64,000 nucleotides of DNA from Zoroaster sp. YZ-2022 (GCA_029582265.1 CM055823.1:8540020-8604019); one strand, 5' to 3'; positions 35,824 through 47,758 are shown, counted from the stretch's first letter. Notes: generated from the sequence alone by a model not told the origin. Translations and numbers: made by a program.

Positions 35824-37206
35824 CTAATTACTTAAAGGATCAAGTAAATTACACAATGCACAACATGTGGTAACAATGTCATCACAAAGTGGCAGACATG
35901 GAATTTCCATTTCGGTGGACAGGATCCTAAACCACTTGAGTCGTGCAATGGCTTTCTCCACATAAATTCGTACATTGGCAATCCTAGATGTTGCCTGCAA
36001 ATCTTCTCCAGAAAGTTGCAGTGTACTCTTACAGCTTGGTGGAATGCTGAGTGTAGCCTGATAAGCAGCTAGATCATCCTTGATCTTAAAGCCCCGGTCA
36101 GCCATGACCTGATCATAAGGTTTGAGCATGTTGTAAAACCCGCTATCCTTCACGATGTACTTGTCGGATGCGCGGCCACCATAGCACTGGGAGGTAAACA
36201 TTATTTGTCCATTTGGGGATATTGCTATGAGAATTTTAAATGTGCAGTGATGCTTATACTCACTCCAACACATAGCTTGTACGTCTAATGCTGATGGAGT
36301 TTCGATGAAGACCTCTGTACAGTCTATAATTGTACGGACCTTTGGGAACCACTTTTTGAAGCTGTCTGGCAGGCTTGCCCTTACATCTTGACGACTTGGC
36401 CATAGAATTAGCCATTTCAGTTCTTTTGCCATCAACTTAATCCATGTTGTAAAAACTTGGCTGATATGGCCGGTCGAGACTTGAAAACGAAAGGCCAAAT
36501 CTTGAACGAGCAGGCCAAGACGAAGTCTCATCATGACCATTAAAAATTCTTGTTCCAAGGTTAGTTTTCTTGATGGACCGGATCGATGATAGTCCCCTGG
36601 CATTGTGTAGGCATCTATGGGTGGTTTTTCTTTTTCTGTTTGCTTCATTCCTTTCCAGTACAGCATGTGCTCTGCCTTTTGATGCAAGTGTACGAACACA
36701 AATTTGAAAGTTGTGGTATTTTTAAAACCGGTAAAGAACCGAACATCTGTATCCTTGGTAATTTGTTCAAAATGAAGGGGAACTGGTACTGAACTCAGTG
36801 GCTGGTCTGACGAAGTGTCGGGGACAACAGCTGATTTTTTGGCAGATTTCGGGGTGGCTTGATTGAAAATCCGATTGAAAGGTGCCTTCCTCTTATGCGG
36901 CGAGTGTTGGTGTATGTGATCACTTGCTGTGAGAAACAGTGTCGGCTTTGGATATTGTTGAGTGGGTTTTCCGTCTACAAAGTGGTTGGAACAAACCACA
37001 ACATTACTGCCCATTGTCCATTTCATTTCGCCATCCTTCGCCTGCCTTCCCTTCCGAAGTTGTTTCTGCCACTGCCGTCTCTTAGCCTCGTTGTTTGCCA
37101 CTCCAAACCATTTTACTGTCTGCACATGAGATCTTTTAATAACTTTACTTAGTTGCCTTCTGTCGTTCTTGCAGCTGGCAACACCACACCTATCACCTCC
37201 TCCCAT
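35824..37206 (-). CDS. THAP-domain DDE_Tnp_4 transposase (ISL2EU-like), intact ORF
   Basis: A 460-codon single-exon ORF. Residues 1-92 form a C2CH THAP zinc finger: C7-x4-C12, W46 and C72-x2-H75 followed by F76. A Lys-rich linker (about 95-125) follows. An HTH-like segment at about 212-262 (LTLEQEFLMVMMRLRLG, VSTGHISQVFTTW) precedes the DDE_Tnp_4 nuclease domain: D295 in TIIDCTE, D370 in VMADRGFKI and E417 in RIYVEKAIARLKWF. All three catalytic acids are present. THAP binds element ends and the DDE domain cuts and joins DNA in the nucleus. The start ATG is the first in the frame and directly begins a canonical THAP N-terminus (MGGGDRCGVASCKN). It is the only full-length transposase ORF in the window and may be recently active. 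It converges with the YqaJ gene. Confidence 0.93.
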   Translation of the reverse strand: MGGGDRCGVASCKNDRRQLSKVIKRSHVQTVKWFGVANNEAKRRQWQKQLRKGRQAKDGEMKWTMGSNVVVCSNHFVDGKPTQQYPKPTLFLTASDHIHQHSPHKRKAPFNRIFNQATPKSAKKSAVVPDTSSDQPLSSVPVPLHFEQITKDTDVRFFTGFKNTTTFKFVFVHLHQKAEHMLYWKGMKQTEKEKPPIDAYTMPGDYHRSGPSRKLTLEQEFLMVMMRLRLGLLVQDLAFRFQVSTGHISQVFTTWIKLMAKELKWLILWPSRQDVRASLPDSFKKWFPKVRTIIDCTEVFIETPSALDVQAMCWSEYKHHCTFKILIAISPNGQIMFTSQCYGGRASDKYIVKDSGFYNMLKPYDQVMADRGFKIKDDLAAYQATLSIPPSCKSTLQLSGEDLQATSRIANVRIYVEKAIARLKWFRILSTEMEIPCLPLCDDIVTTCCALCNLLDPLSN

Positions 37207-37607
37207 TTTGGCTGTAATAAAAAAAGAACCAAAGTCTATTGCTTGGAATATGTATTGTTTAAATTATTGTACATTATTAATTTAATCAATTTAATTAATG
37301 TAAACGTGTGGATAAAGTTGAAAATAATTTATGTAAACTAACTAGACGAATACAGTGCAGTGGAAGGAATGAAAGTATATTGTTTACAATAATTATTTGC
37401 AACTGATAATTGTAAATTATACTGAATTTAATATATTGGATATTAGATACCAAAAGGAATTCCTCATTATAAAAATCCCTTAACGTATTATTTTTTAATT
37501 TAACACCTAAAAAAAAATTAAAATACAAAAAAAAAAAAAAACAAACAAACAAACAAAACAACATTAATTTAACTTAAAACCTAAACCAATAACAACCGAC
37601 AAAGGCA

Positions 37608-37638
<31 letters not shown>

Positions 37639-38990
37639 TGCGGGGTGGGGAGGGGATCTAACCCCATCCATATCACCACCCACGGGACCCTTTACTCCTC
37701 TCCCCATGCACCAGTATGTTGCATTTTAAATTATTATTATACCTAAGATGATTCAGAAGAAAACCGAGTTAGGGACATACCACTTTCCCATTTGTCACGA
37801 TATTTCCCCATCTCACCCGGGTGTCTGTCTCCACCCACAGCTTTATTACCCCCATCCCCACCCGCCCACCTACTCACCCACCCACTCAACAACTAAATCA
37901 ACAACTAAATCAACAACTTTTACTGTATTTATATCCTGTCAAATTACTGCATAATATTTTTAAAAAAATATGCTTTATTACCCTTCCCCCACCGTACCCC
38001 AATGCGATCCCCAGCCTACAGCTTAAAACAATCAGAGCACAGGGATTACTCATTTTTCATTTCATTTAAGTTCGTGACTGATGACCTTTTTTACTCTGTT
38101 TTTGTGAACAAGCAAGGATGAAGGAAAACAAGTTTGTACCACAGCTACAATAAAACGTTCGTTCTCTTCCTTTTAATATATAAATACAAAACAATATTCC
38201 CTTTAAAGGTTAAAAGTTTGCATCACAAGTATGACCCGAGTAGTATGGTTACTTCCGTTTTGAACTACATACTAAGTGTACAAGTGTAAGTCAAACAACT
38301 AGGCCTACACTACTTCACTGCACTTACGTTAGACTGGTGTTAGACTGACGAGCAGGACAGTCACGGCGCTGATAGTGATGTCAAACAAATCAGGAAATTG
38401 TACTGAATATTGGGGATTTATTTTGGTAAAATATATTTGGACGCACCAATGAGAACCAGTTATTTAAGTGACTGATTTCAGACCGTCTACCTTGTAAAAC
38501 TCAAAGCTTGAAGGTGAGCAAAATCGCAACAGCTATGCGTAAAAACTTTTAGGCGTACCGCGCGAAGGCGCGTTTTTGCCCCGTGAACAACATGGCGCAT
38601 ATTACCGTGATAGGGTTTATTGTAACTTGGGTAAACTGTTATGTACGGTTTTCTCTTTCTAACCTATACTACAGATTCACCATACTTCAAACTTCAAACC
38701 ATGTACTGTAGAAGTTTGAGTCCCTCTACTCTCATGAGTAGATACATGTACATGTATCTCTCACAGTTGATTGGCTGTGCAATACTTTATGCAAATTCAG
38801 TGTGTGCATACAATATATATGTGCATGCACACTTAATGGGTATTTTTTATAAATAATACTTACATGTAGTTTACGTTTTTTATTGACAAATTTATCAATA
38901 AATATTATTTTAAAGAAGGGCATGTACAATGTAGTATTAAAGTGTAAAACAGTCTATGTTTACCTTTTTTCAAGCCTAAAGATAAAAAAA
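37207..38990. other. Upstream non-coding part of the ISL2EU-like element
   Basis: Contains poly-A runs, a (TA)n run at 37616-37640, C-rich tracts (37840-37885) and a short GC-richer part near 38550-38610. It probably includes the transposase promoter, but no element can be pinned down. Confidence 0.4.
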
Positions 38991-38992
38991 AA

Positions 38993-39195
38993 TGTGACAG
39001 ACGGGACAAAATAACAAAGTCTGAGTAAATTGTGACAGGCGGGACAGATTTTGAGATGGAATATCAGATCAACTAAACATCGAAAGCTATTTGTATTTTA
39101 CTTTCTAGGTGTGGTCACCTTGATAGAAGATAGGAATTCAACTTTGAACCCAAAAAATAAACAACTTTTTAATGTGTTTTGTGACAGACGGGACA
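38993..39195 (+). promoter_or_regulatory. Right subterminal tgacagacgggac motifs
   Basis: Copies at about 38994, 39029 (one change: tgacaggcgggac) and 39181, same orientation as the left-hand copies. No copies were noticed elsewhere in the window. Confidence 0.55.
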
Positions 39196-39776
39196 TTGCA
39201 ACGTGATTATTTAAAAATCTTACAAGACTGTTATATTTCATCTTTTGGGTTAAAATTCTGTAGTGGTGGATAGGGAAGGTATCCGACTTCATAGTCAACC
39301 AATAATAATTACATGTATCTTTGAAGCATAACTGAGGGGAACTCAAATTTCCATTACAAAACAGCAGAAAATGCCACTTGCGTTTCCCCAAACTTCAAGC
39401 CTTGATAAAAATAAATCCAAATGCAGTAGAAGGAAAGCATCAACTGTTTGTGAAAGCTTGGTTAGTCTACTTTTCAAGAAAAAATGATTTACAAACTTGT
39501 AGAAAATGTCCTTTGAAAATTATTGGGTGTGGAACTCTTATCCGGAATTAACCGTATGCATTTAATTACTTATTATCTTTGAAACCACCATCAACTCGAG
39601 AACACTTCAGTTTTAAAAGAAATATCAAATGATTTGTGTTTTAGCAAATTTACTTTGCATGTCATTGAATACCAAGCGAGTACAAACGAATAGATATAGA
39701 AAAATCATTGATATCACGGAATCACTATTTTTAAAAACATTTTGAGATTCTAAATCTCAGGAATTTTTTTTTATGA

Positions 39777-40467
39777 TTTCATACTGTAAGTGTACTATGA
39801 CCAAATGTGTACCAAGCATGCAATGCATGCAAACAGATAATGTACAAACTAGTGCTGGGAGTTCCCAGTTAGTTCACTAACAGTTTAACTGAATCTTTCA
39901 TACTGTACTATGACCAATGCATGTGTACCGTACATTGTATGCAAACAGATCATGTACAAACTAGTGCTGGGAGTTCCCAGTTAGTTCACTAACAGTTTAA
40001 CTGAATCTTTCATACTGTACTATGACCAATGCATGTGTACCATGCATGTATGCAAACAGATCATGTACAAACTAGTGCTGGGAGTTCCCAGTTAGTTCAC
40101 TAACAGTTTAACTGAATCTTTCATACTGTACTATGACCAATGCATGTGTGTACCATGCATGTATGCAAACAGATCATGTACAAACTAGTGCTGGGAGTTA
40201 CCAGTTAGTTCACTAACAGTTTAACTGAATCTTTCATACTGTACTATATGACCAATGCATGTGTGTACCATGCATGTACATGCAAACAGATCATGTACAA
40301 ACTAGTGCTGGGAGTTACCAGTTAGTTCACTAACAGTTTAACTGAATCTTACATACTGTACTATATGACCAATGCATGTGTACCATGCATGTATGCAAAC
40401 AGATCATGTACAAACTAGTGCTGGGAGTTGCCAGTTAGTTCAATAACAGTTTAACGGAATCTTTCAT
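39777..40467. repeat. ~118-bp tandem repeat, 6 units
   Basis: Units contain catactgtactatgaccaat, atcatgtacaaactagtgct, gggagttcccagttagttca and taacagtttaactgaatctt. The middle units are nearly identical; the outer ones are more diverged. The palindromes ctgggagttcccag and gcatgtaccatgcatg recur in each. Confidence 0.95.
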
Positions 40468-40794
40468 GGTCGGTTAACTGAAAGTCAGCACCTGACGGTC
40501 ACACAAACTAGATCATTGGCAAATGGCACAATATATATGTACATGATGTGCATATTCAATCAAAAAGCATTGATCAATCAAATTTCCGCAATGATTGTTT
40601 AATAACCAATGCAGCAAAAAAAAAAAAAAAAAGTCTAGAATAACAAAAAGGGCGGAAAATTCTTACAAAATGGTCGGTTGGTTAGCTGGCAAATGTTATA
40701 AACGGTTAGTGCAGTTTTGGTCAGTTAATCGTCCCCATTGATCATTAATTTATTGTCAACATATTAAAAAGTAATCTCAATCCCCAGAGAAGTA

Positions 40795-40988
40795 CAGAGC
40801 TGCCAACTCTTCCGGATTCTGCGGAAGACTTCGCGTATTTGACGGTAATTTACTTACTTAAAATATATGCAAGGAGGCCTCTCCTTTTGGCACCAAAATG
40901 AGAGGCCTCCTTGCATATATTTTAAGTAAGTAAATTACCGTCAAATACGCGAAGTCTTCCGCAGAATCCGGAAGAGTTGGCAGCTCTG
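40795..40988. repeat. 194-bp near-perfect palindrome
   Basis: The arms 40795-40891 and 40892-40988 are reverse complements with a single clear mismatch (40884/40899) and no spacer. The outer part reads cagagctgccaactcttccg inverted at the right; the centre is ttttggcaccaaaa. No tandem-repeat or coding explanation. Either a true cruciform-capable foldback or a long-read inverted-duplication artefact. Confidence 0.9.
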
Positions 40989-40999
40989 GTAGTGGCACA

Positions 41000-42305
41000 A
41001 ACTTCAGCCTTACATCTTCACTTCTTTGACATACTGTACATGTAAGATAATTCTTGTAATTGTAGATAGCACATTGGCACAATGCATGACACACTCAATG
41101 CCTTTATACTGCATAATAGTTTGGAACGCGTAGATCGTGTCACAACACTTGTCCAGCTCCCCACTTAAATATCACAGCAGAAAATATGACATGAAGTTCA
41201 CAATCAAAAGTGATGAGTTAAAGCACCAACTTCAACATTATATTTACGTGTTTTTTGAAATTTGTTAATATCTTATCAAGTAACATTTCTACAATAAAAA
41301 TGTTGGTACAAACGTTTCTTACCGAACAAGGTCCATTTAACGCTCCAAAAATATTTTATTCTTGTTGATTTGAATTATACAAATCATCTGAATACTTTGA
41401 GTAAACCCACTACACTTAATTAACAAGTTACATGTACACACTATTTATTCTACAAGAACGAGCAGTTGGCATTGTAAACTAGGTTGGGTTCCAAGGGAAT
41501 ACTACTCCTTAATTACTTGAAATTGAAAATCTCAAATGTTTAAAACTGGGGAAATTTATGTTTAAATAATACTCATCACCTTCTTCCTCCTACATGAAAA
41601 TAAAATCACTGTTTTCAAATTCACAAAACGTGTAACAAATCCTACATTTAAAAAATAGAAGCTTCCATTTCCACAATGTTTTTTTTATTTCACTAAATGC
41701 GACAAGTGGGCCCGCTAATTTTATATCACAATTCCCAGTTCAACTGTTTATGTACATTTTTAAATGTTTTTGGCCTTAAATAAGAAAAATTCAAGCACAA
41801 ATTTCAGCCGGGTATAATTTGCTTTTAGAAAAACTTACCGATAATGTTGGGAATACCATTTAGCTGTGAGCTGTCTCTGATGAGCCTGCAGTGGGTGCCT
41901 GGGTTAAACAAATGGGTGTCTGGATTCATCAAATGGGTGATTTTTGCTGTTGGAGGTTGAATCTACTTGCAGATGTATCATCTGTGGTAAAAACATACAA
42001 ATCATTTCATTACCTACATGTTGGCCAGTTTTTAGAAGTTGATTATAGAAGATGTGACCAATGACATCACATGTTTACAAAATAGCCTCGAAGGTGTGCA
42101 CCAGGCACAAAATATACACTGGTCTATGACAAGAAACCATAAGTTGTTTTTCTCTCTATTTAATAATAAAACAAAAGATAGTTTACAGATTACAGGAGTG
42201 TATTCTATACAAAGGAAGCAAATAACTTTCAATTAAGTCATTTCACATAATAATTGTTTGGGGTATGGATAAAGTGTAATGAATTGAATAAATTAATTTA
42301 TTTAA
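41000..42305. other. Unassigned non-coding stretch
   Basis: Short ORFs only; nothing recognised. A small direct repeat (caaatgggtg-t-tggatt) lies near 41905-41940. Confidence 0.5.
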
Positions 42306-42352
42306 TCCTAACTCCCTAGGCCCATTTGCTTACACATAACCTGAATCCTCCA
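42306..42352. repeat. Dispersed repeat fragment (pair with 61908-61955)
   Basis: aactccctaggcccatttgc plus ttacacataacctgaatcct occurs here and again at about 61912-61952 in the same orientation. Confidence 0.8.
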
Positions 42353-42888
42353 AAATCCTTCAGTAGTAAAGCAAGCACATACATTTTGTAACATGTATGC
42401 ACACATGTGTTTCTAATCTGTGATACATGTATGGCCAGGGACCCTCCCTCTCATTTATGCAGCAGCAATAGTAACATCACCTTATCATGTGGGGTATTAT
42501 TTTCAGTAAATGTAAAACTAGCACTCTGATTCAATGCACTGTTGATCGTGACAATATTGTCCCTTTTGGGCAAAACAAAAGACGCTGGTTTCTGGTCATA
42601 CTTTGGCTTCAAAAATTGGTGTGGTGACATGCTTTCTTTTTTGTCAACCAGTGAAATAAGTGATAAATGTACGTGGTTATTGGAACCAGACCAAATTTCC
42701 CATACACAAAGTATGGTGGCTAAGAGAGGCCACACAAATTGGGCAAAGGTTCACAACCCCATGTGAAAAAGATGTTTAAAATACAGAACAATCCAGCAAT
42801 TTTGACTGAAATTGGACATCGTTTCAGAGCAAAAACAACGAAAGCTATAAATATTGCCACGTAGGTCTGAGACGATGCATGGAGACCA

Positions 42889-43260
42889 GAAACTGGTTGA
42901 CCCTCATGTTTGACATGGTACAACTGTGAACCTACCTAATACATGATAAAAGACATGAAACTGGTTGACCCTCATGTTTGACATGGTACAACTGTGAACC
43001 TACCTAATACATGATACAAGACATGAAACTGGTTGACCCTCATGTTTGACATGGTACAACTGTGAACCTACCTAATACATGATAAAAGACATGAAACTGG
43101 TTGACCCTCATGTTTGACATGGTACAACTGTGAACCTACCTAATACATGATACAAGACATGAAACTGGTTGACCCTCATGTTTGACATGGTACAACTGTG
43201 AACCTACCTAATACATGATAAAAGACATGAAACTGGTTGACCCTGATGTTTTTCATGGCA
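42889..43260. repeat. 68-bp tandem repeat with alternating variants
   Basis: Five to six units of aactggttgaccctcatgtt, tgacatggtacaactgtgaa and cctacctaatacatgata. Successive units end alternately in aaaagac and caagac, so the present array looks built from 136-bp dimers. Confidence 0.95.
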
Positions 43261-44382
43261 AGACTGTAGAAGGCTGATTTATGAGCTGTGTACGTAGCTG
43301 TCGCTTGTTGGTTCATCTGAAAACAATGATCCTTCCATCAGTAGTACAGACACAGCATTTCTGTGATGACATCATGGTCATGGTGGCAGAAACAAGAATA
43401 TTCTGTTGTCTCTTCTTCCCCACTGAATCTGTTAAATTTTATAAAAATGTAGTCAAGTGAGGAATTAGAAACGATATTTTGGGAGATTTTGATCAATGAA
43501 TGTATGCACATCATGAGCTGTTGGCCATTTTGTCGTCTGCTAAAACACATGCAATAGACATTGTGCACGAGTGATGGTTGGCTTTGACATTCTTTCCCAG
43601 ATTTCAATGAAGGCAGCAATTTTAATTTAGATCATCTTGCACACGCAACAATTTTATTGATGTATGCATACATGTAGACTTGTTTTACGCTATTGTAAAT
43701 TGTGTTGTCTGTTGAGATACCAATACAAATACTGTGAAAAAATCATGACTCTATGAGCTTTACTTTTGAAGTTATGTAGCATTTTCGCATATTAATTAGC
43801 TGTACTTTTTGTGCATACAGTGCATATTTTGCATTGGTCCATGTTGAAAAAAAAACTGTTTTTTCCCAATTTTGGGTCGCCGTAACTTTAAACTGAGTGA
43901 AAGTAATGAGCATCTGATTTTTGTTAGAATGTTATTTGTTCAATGGATATCAATATAAAGTGAAAATTGGGACTAGGACTATCTCAATTTTCTTCTTTCA
44001 GATAATCATATGTAAAGTTAGTAGTTTGTCAATTTGTACCAAAATACCCTTATTTTTGGCAGTTTTAGCGAAAATTCTGAATCTTAAAATTGCTGTAACT
44101 TGAAAACGCTTTGAACGATTTTCAAAATTGTTGTGTTATTCTGTTTTAATTTAGCAGTAGATTCTAGAAATACAGAAAAATAACCCACTAGAAACACTTT
44201 GAAAAACCCCATTGACATCCCTATGTTACTAATGTCCGGTAGGCCTACTATTACTAACAGTAACACTGTAGCGTTCCTTCCTCCATGGTTGGAGCATAGA
44301 GCAAGGACCAGCTGGTACTTGCTCTATGGTTGGAGCTAACACTACAGAAAAGTGGCGGTTGTATTCTACATTATTTCCTTTT
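43261..44382. other. Unassigned non-coding stretch
   Basis: No coding signal. A hairpin made of catagagcaagga and cttgctctatgg lies at about 44292-44327. Confidence 0.5.
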
Positions 44383-45013
44383 TTAACCCTCCTATAGGTT
44401 TAACAATCAAAGACACTCAAAATTGTTATGTCACTCCCAACCCATTGACTTTGTGCAGTGCACTCAAATAAATGCAAGGACGTATCGCTTTAGTAGGTCA
44501 AACCAAAACCACTCGACTGTAACTTATGCAGTACAATGTATATACACAGCTCTGTGTGACTCTGCATATAACTTGTAAGACATACACAAGTCACCGCTAC
44601 ACGCAGAGCGACAAGCGGTTTGCGCGCGAGCGACAAGCGGTTTGCGCGCATGTGCCTTTTTTCTGCTCTGTATAGCGCCCTCTATTGGTGTTGTTTCACC
44701 AACTTTAAACAAGGTCGCGTCTTTTGAAATTTGGCAAGTCGACTGGAGGTGTACGATCAAAGTGAGTGCAAAAATGACCTCAATGAACAAAGATCACACA
44801 TCAATCTACAGTCATGGCTTTACAAGATGACACGTTTCTGGGTGAATTCATCGAAACCTGAAGTGTAAAAAGCGTCTTCAATGTGCATCAAATATTGAGC
44901 ATATTCCGTTAAATTTTACAGATCGAGATAAGCTAATTATTGGTCCATTTTGACGTTATTATCGTCTTTCATGAATTTTTTTCTTGAAAATCAAGCATAG
45001 GAGGGTAGTTAAA
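44383..45013. mobile_element. TTAA/CCCTCCTA element, longer relative of subfamily A
   Basis: TTAA-CCCTCCTATAGG at the left is followed by about 130 bp closely matching 27993-28140. The right end gcataggagggtagttaa lies near 44996-45013. The sequence between is unrelated to the short copy and contains no recognised transposase. Confidence 0.6.
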
Positions 45014-45889
45014 CTCACGAAGAACAGTTTCATGGTGAAACCCAAATGCGCCCTCTGGGCAGCAATTCAAAAAGGTGAAATATTGCTATTGATTACATCT
45101 TCGCTGTTTAAATAATGGATTTGGAGTGCATAGAAAGGAAAAAATCCTTAAATTAATTTAAAATGGAAGAGTGAAGAGAATATATGTATTAAATATTGGT
45201 TCATATTGGCTTATAAACTCAAATCATTCCCGTTTGTTTTATATTCTAACGTTATTAAAAATTATGTAACCCCTTACAATGAAAAACGCCCACAATCTAA
45301 TCCGTGTGTGTATATATGCACACGCACAATGATGTCATCCCAGAAACCGTAACGGGTTCCCCAGAAATCTTTGTTTAACAACGCTGAAGCCATGAGGGGA
45401 ATCCCACCGTTTAAAGTTAGCTACTGGGTTTGCTCAAATAACAAAGTAATAATTAGTTAAAATAATAGTTCTTTCACCTATCATACTTTTTATGTCTCAA
45501 GGAAAATTCATCTTCAGGAAGAAAATCCGGTTTGAAATATTACCTTTTTAAGCGTGCGCGCTCTTGTCAAGGGCCACAGTTGTGCACAAAAAACTTCAAG
45601 GAAATTCGCGCGTTTGCCCATATTGCTGTCATGTTAGTTCAATATTTGCAGACGACATATTCTTTCTAATCCTATTGGTTAAAAATTCTCTTTGAAATTA
45701 ATTTTCAGTATATAACAGGCGTTTTTATCAATGAACTCCGCGACGGAAAAAAAAGTAAAGGTCACGTTATGAATATGCATTTTTGTATGACCCTTCAAAA
45801 TTCTCGCGCATGCGCCCAAACCGCATGTCGCCTGCAGAGCATTTTGAACAGCGGTGAAGTGTGTTTGACTTTGCCACTATCTCCAGCAC

Positions 45890-46015
45890 ACTTATACACA
45901 TGTGTGAACGATTGGCAATGCAACCAAAAATACTCAAGTGACTGTCTGTGGGTGCGGTGCTTACTGAATACTGGGCCAAATTTCAGCCTGGCCCTGGGCA
46001 TAGGTCGAGGGATAA
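45890..46015. mobile_element. Right part of a TTAA/CCCTCCTA subfamily A element
   Basis: actcaagtgactgtctgtg and gggccaaatttcagcctg match 28190-28240, ending in a decayed cataggtcgagggataac instead of ataggagggttaa. Confidence 0.6.
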
Positions 46016-46029
46016 CGTAAAATTATTAT

Positions 46030-46515
46030 CGTTGTGATTATTCGCAGGGCTGCCCTGCGAATTGCCATGTAGTCCGGTATTATTCGCAGGGCTAGGGCTA
46101 GGGCTAGGGCAGTACAGCAGTGAACGCGGTAAAACTCGATGATTCAGTCGTGCGCATGCGCACTGCACGCGTAATTTAATAGACCCATGTGTAGGCCCTA
46201 GCCGGCCCTAGGGCCTAGCCTAGGTTAGCCTAACATTAACGTTGATAGTAATGATACAGTGTAGACTAACGTTAGGCTAACTGAAAATTGTGATACTACA
46301 TTTAATTTAGCTACGTTTAATAATGAACATGCATAATGGAGGGCAAAGAATTTGATTCTTTTATAAGTTTTAAAACTTTTCTAGACCAGTATAGCAAGGA
46401 GAATAATACTGCGAATTAGCCGTACGTGTAACACAATTCGCAGGGCAGCCCTGCGAATTAGCCGTACGTACTGTAACACAATTCGCAGGGCAGCCCTGCG
46501 AATAAGCCCCACCAA
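46030..46515. mobile_element. Foldback element with three cgcagggc/gccctgcg palindromes
   Basis: The palindrome cgcagggcNgccctgcg occurs near 46046, 46439 and 46487, flanked by aattcgc/gcgaatt and gattagccgtacgt-type words. A (gggcta)n stretch lies near 46090-46110. Inverted termini with no ORF support a foldback or MITE. The exact ends are uncertain. Confidence 0.65.
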
Positions 46516-46620
46516 TTATTATATTGGCTGACATTAGTCATGCTGCTTGTTAACCCATAGGCCTACCGAAAGTCCAGGTCCATGGGCATGGCAGAGACAG
46601 TGTTATTAAGACAAGTGTTA

Positions 46621-46655
46621 AACCATGGAGGAGGAAGGAACTTCCTCCATGGTTA
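46621..46655. repeat. Short hairpin
   Basis: aaccatggaggaggaag and cttcctccatggtt form a perfect stem of about 14 bp. A similar ccatggaggt/acctccatgg hairpin is at 49911-49935. Confidence 0.7.
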
Positions 46656-46977
46656 AACACGCCGCCTAACGTTATTGCGGTAACGTACGTTAGTGCGGCG
46701 GTGCTGACGGTCCTGCCGACAGCCAACACAACAGTTACTCACGCCGCTAGCGCTCATGGAAACTGAACTATTTCTGTATGAACTTACCCGCATTACAGAT
46801 GCATTCAACAGATAAATAATGTTAGTTTTTACCGTAGAGAAAGACATTTTTTTAAGTTTTCAATGTTGGTGCCATTTTGTTTGACATGTGGTTGTAAAAT
46901 TTAAAACGACCTCTCTTCGGGCCGGGCCGCCGATAATTTGACATACAGTGTTATACCGCCCTCTCGCGATGAAGGGC

Positions 46978-47298
46978 TGCGGCTATAAGCCAGGCACTTC
47001 GTGTCTGCCGTCACTGTGTTTGATCTGGTATTGCGCGGCGCCCAGTTGAGGACCCAGCCAAAAATAACTTTTCCTTTGTGTTTCCTCTCTTGGAAACAGC
47101 TGGGGATCCACTCCATTTTGATTGTGTTTAATTTTGGCGCGACAATTAGCGCGTCAGCTAATTGAATTGTAGCTGTGACAACCAGTGTAAATATTACAAA
47201 ATGATGTCATTTTTTTACGAATTGAGAATTCGTAAATGGGCCTCATGTGATGAGCCTGCACTTGGTGACGTCATACGAAGTGCCTGGCTTATAGCCGC
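46978..47298. mobile_element. Inverted-repeat element, ~320 bp
   Basis: gcggctataagccaggcact (46979 onward) is exactly inverted as agtgcctggcttatagccgc (47278-47297), with further partial match inside (gtcac opposite gtgac). A MITE is likely; no target duplication was assigned. The ORFs over it are chance. Confidence 0.65.
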
Positions 47299-47299
47299 A

Positions 47300-47758
47300 C
47301 TCGAAACCAAGCCGTTTTTTAATTGGACAATATTAATGGCCGTCGTGGACACTTAGCCCTCGGTGGTGAAATTGTGACAAGTTGAAGGCATGTCAATGGA
47401 ACATTACTACATTATACAATGGGAAGATAACAATACGAATGAAACCATATCTACGTTCGGGAATAGCTTAATTTTTAAGTTTTCAATACAGGCCGACCGG
47501 ACAAATCTTTATCCATAGCTCTGAAAAACCTCACCGCTTTTGAATTTGAACAATTTCTTCACACAAATTAATTGGCTGCTGTGGACATTTAGCTCTTGGG
47601 CCGACAATGAAAGCTTAAAGTGATAATAATATTATAAGACATATCTTGAGCACAATTGGGTACAGCCTTGACCAAGGCTATCCGAACTCAGCGCACATGC
47701 ACACCGTGTTGTACGGACTCGTATACATACTGTATACATGAATATCTATAATGTACAT
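47300..47758. other. Unassigned non-coding stretch
   Basis: No ORF, array or TIR recognised. Confidence 0.5.

Larger units (their letters stand above)
32875..39553. mobile_element. ISL2EU-like DNA transposon with THAP transposase and YqaJ gene
   Basis: The candidate termini are ggttaattccgg (32875-32886) and its perfect inverse ccggaattaacc (39542-39553), each flanked outside by GT, a possible 2-bp duplication. Within are an intact THAP plus DDE_Tnp_4 transposase on - and a broken YqaJ-type nuclease gene on +. That pairing is known for the ISL2EU group of IS4/ISL-derived eukaryotic transposons. Subterminal direct copies of tgacagacgggac occur on both sides. A TTAA MITE (33128-33417) and a LINE tail (35560-35692) are nested inside and inflate the length to 6.7 kb. 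Gene content is firm; the exact ends are inferred from the short inverted repeat. Confidence 0.7.
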
